64,000 nucleotides of DNA from Paramacrobiotus metropolitanus (Eukaryota > Tardigrada > Eutardigrada > Parachela > Macrobiotidae). The translations under genes were made by a program, and so were the position numbers. A model generated the notes under the pieces. The model saw nothing but the letters and a program-made list of their open reading frames with translations, was not told where the DNA came from and ran no database searches. Positions 63,621-64,000 of this stretch are shown one piece after another. Every line of letters starts with the position of its first letter. Position 1 is the first letter of the stretch. Location: contig NW_026570456.1 in NCBI RefSeq assembly GCF_019649055.1, positions 1-64,000 on the forward strand, in the 5' to 3' direction.

Positions 63621-64000
63621 GACGACGCGTAATGCCAGTCTGCCAGGGAATAACAATCAGATTCTCTACACGCCGACACTTTCTACAAGGAACGGTTACG
63701 GCGTTACGGAATAAGGATCACCCAACACGAAAGAAATGAGATCCGAGAGTAGCAGAATCATAACAAAGTAAGCTATGGATGGTTAAGTGAGAATTTTTCC
63801 CAGATGGAATTTAAAACTGCATAACTGCTGATACAGGAAGACGCGACAGCGATAGGGTTACTAGTATTCGTTTTCCCCCAACCGCTAGCGCAGCGCAATT
63901 CATAAATCCTTAAATTAAACGTTGCAAAATTTATCAGGCTTTAAACTTGACAGCTCCACAAATTTCCCAAATCCCAAATATATTTGAAAAAGGACCTAAC
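63621..64000. other. Upstream region of FICD at the right edge
   Basis: 380 bp upstream of the FICD start on the minus strand. No second gene is visible before the window ends. Confidence 0.5.

Overview
This window is nuclear DNA from an animal. It is A+T-rich, its genes are split by many short GT-AG introns (three are GC-AG), and it carries animal-type families: an astacin metalloprotease, FMRFamide-receptor-like GPCRs, an EB-like cysteine-rich secreted protein, FICD, NAA60, MFSD6 and MTPAP. A small, compact-genome ecdysozoan fits best. A tardigrade is my guess, but nothing here proves it. Exon borders below were joined by hand from splice consensus, reading phase and family alignment.

Layout. 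1-6.1 kb is mostly non-coding, with three unrecognised minus-strand gene fragments, one ending in a four-cysteine CxxCxxCxxC-type motif. 6.2-10.6 kb holds two tandem minus-strand GPCR genes with identical internal exon structure; both carry frame lesions and the second is a clear pseudogene. 10.9-11.05 kb is an array of an 11-bp motif. 12.2-15 kb holds an astacin protease and small secreted-protein candidates. 15.8-18.7 kb is ARV1. 19.4-24.3 kb is the replicative helicase gene MCM3 (plus strand), whose 1-kb fifth intron hosts an antisense TATA-box gene. 24.9-27.8 kb is mitochondrial poly(A) polymerase. 28.8-34.7 kb is a complete 18-exon SMC5. 34.7-40.7 kb has no gene I recognise but holds several inverted-repeat elements, including two oppositely oriented copies of one palindrome-rich family. 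40.7-43.8 kb is an MFSD6-like transporter. 44.6-51.0 kb is a Ty3/gypsy LTR retrotransposon with nearly identical LTRs, a 28-glutamine tract in Gag and a frame-broken pol. 51.4-52.9 kb is an EB-like secreted protein. 54.3-55.8 kb (NUDT6, minus) and 56.3-58.7 kb (NUBPL, plus) lie head to head. 59.1-60.5 kb is NAA60 and 61.6-63.6 kb is FICD, both minus.

The genes do not form one pathway. Two serve chromosome replication and repair (MCM3, SMC5), three are linked to mitochondria (MTPAP, NUBPL, possibly NUDT6), and three act in the ER/Golgi system (ARV1, FICD, NAA60). All these conserved genes read cleanly across more than 12 kb of coding sequence. The only frame breaks are in the GPCR pair and in the retrotransposon, and that contrast is itself informative. 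The most interesting leads are the antisense gene inside MCM3, the decaying GPCR pair, the palindromic repeat family and the recent retrotransposon.
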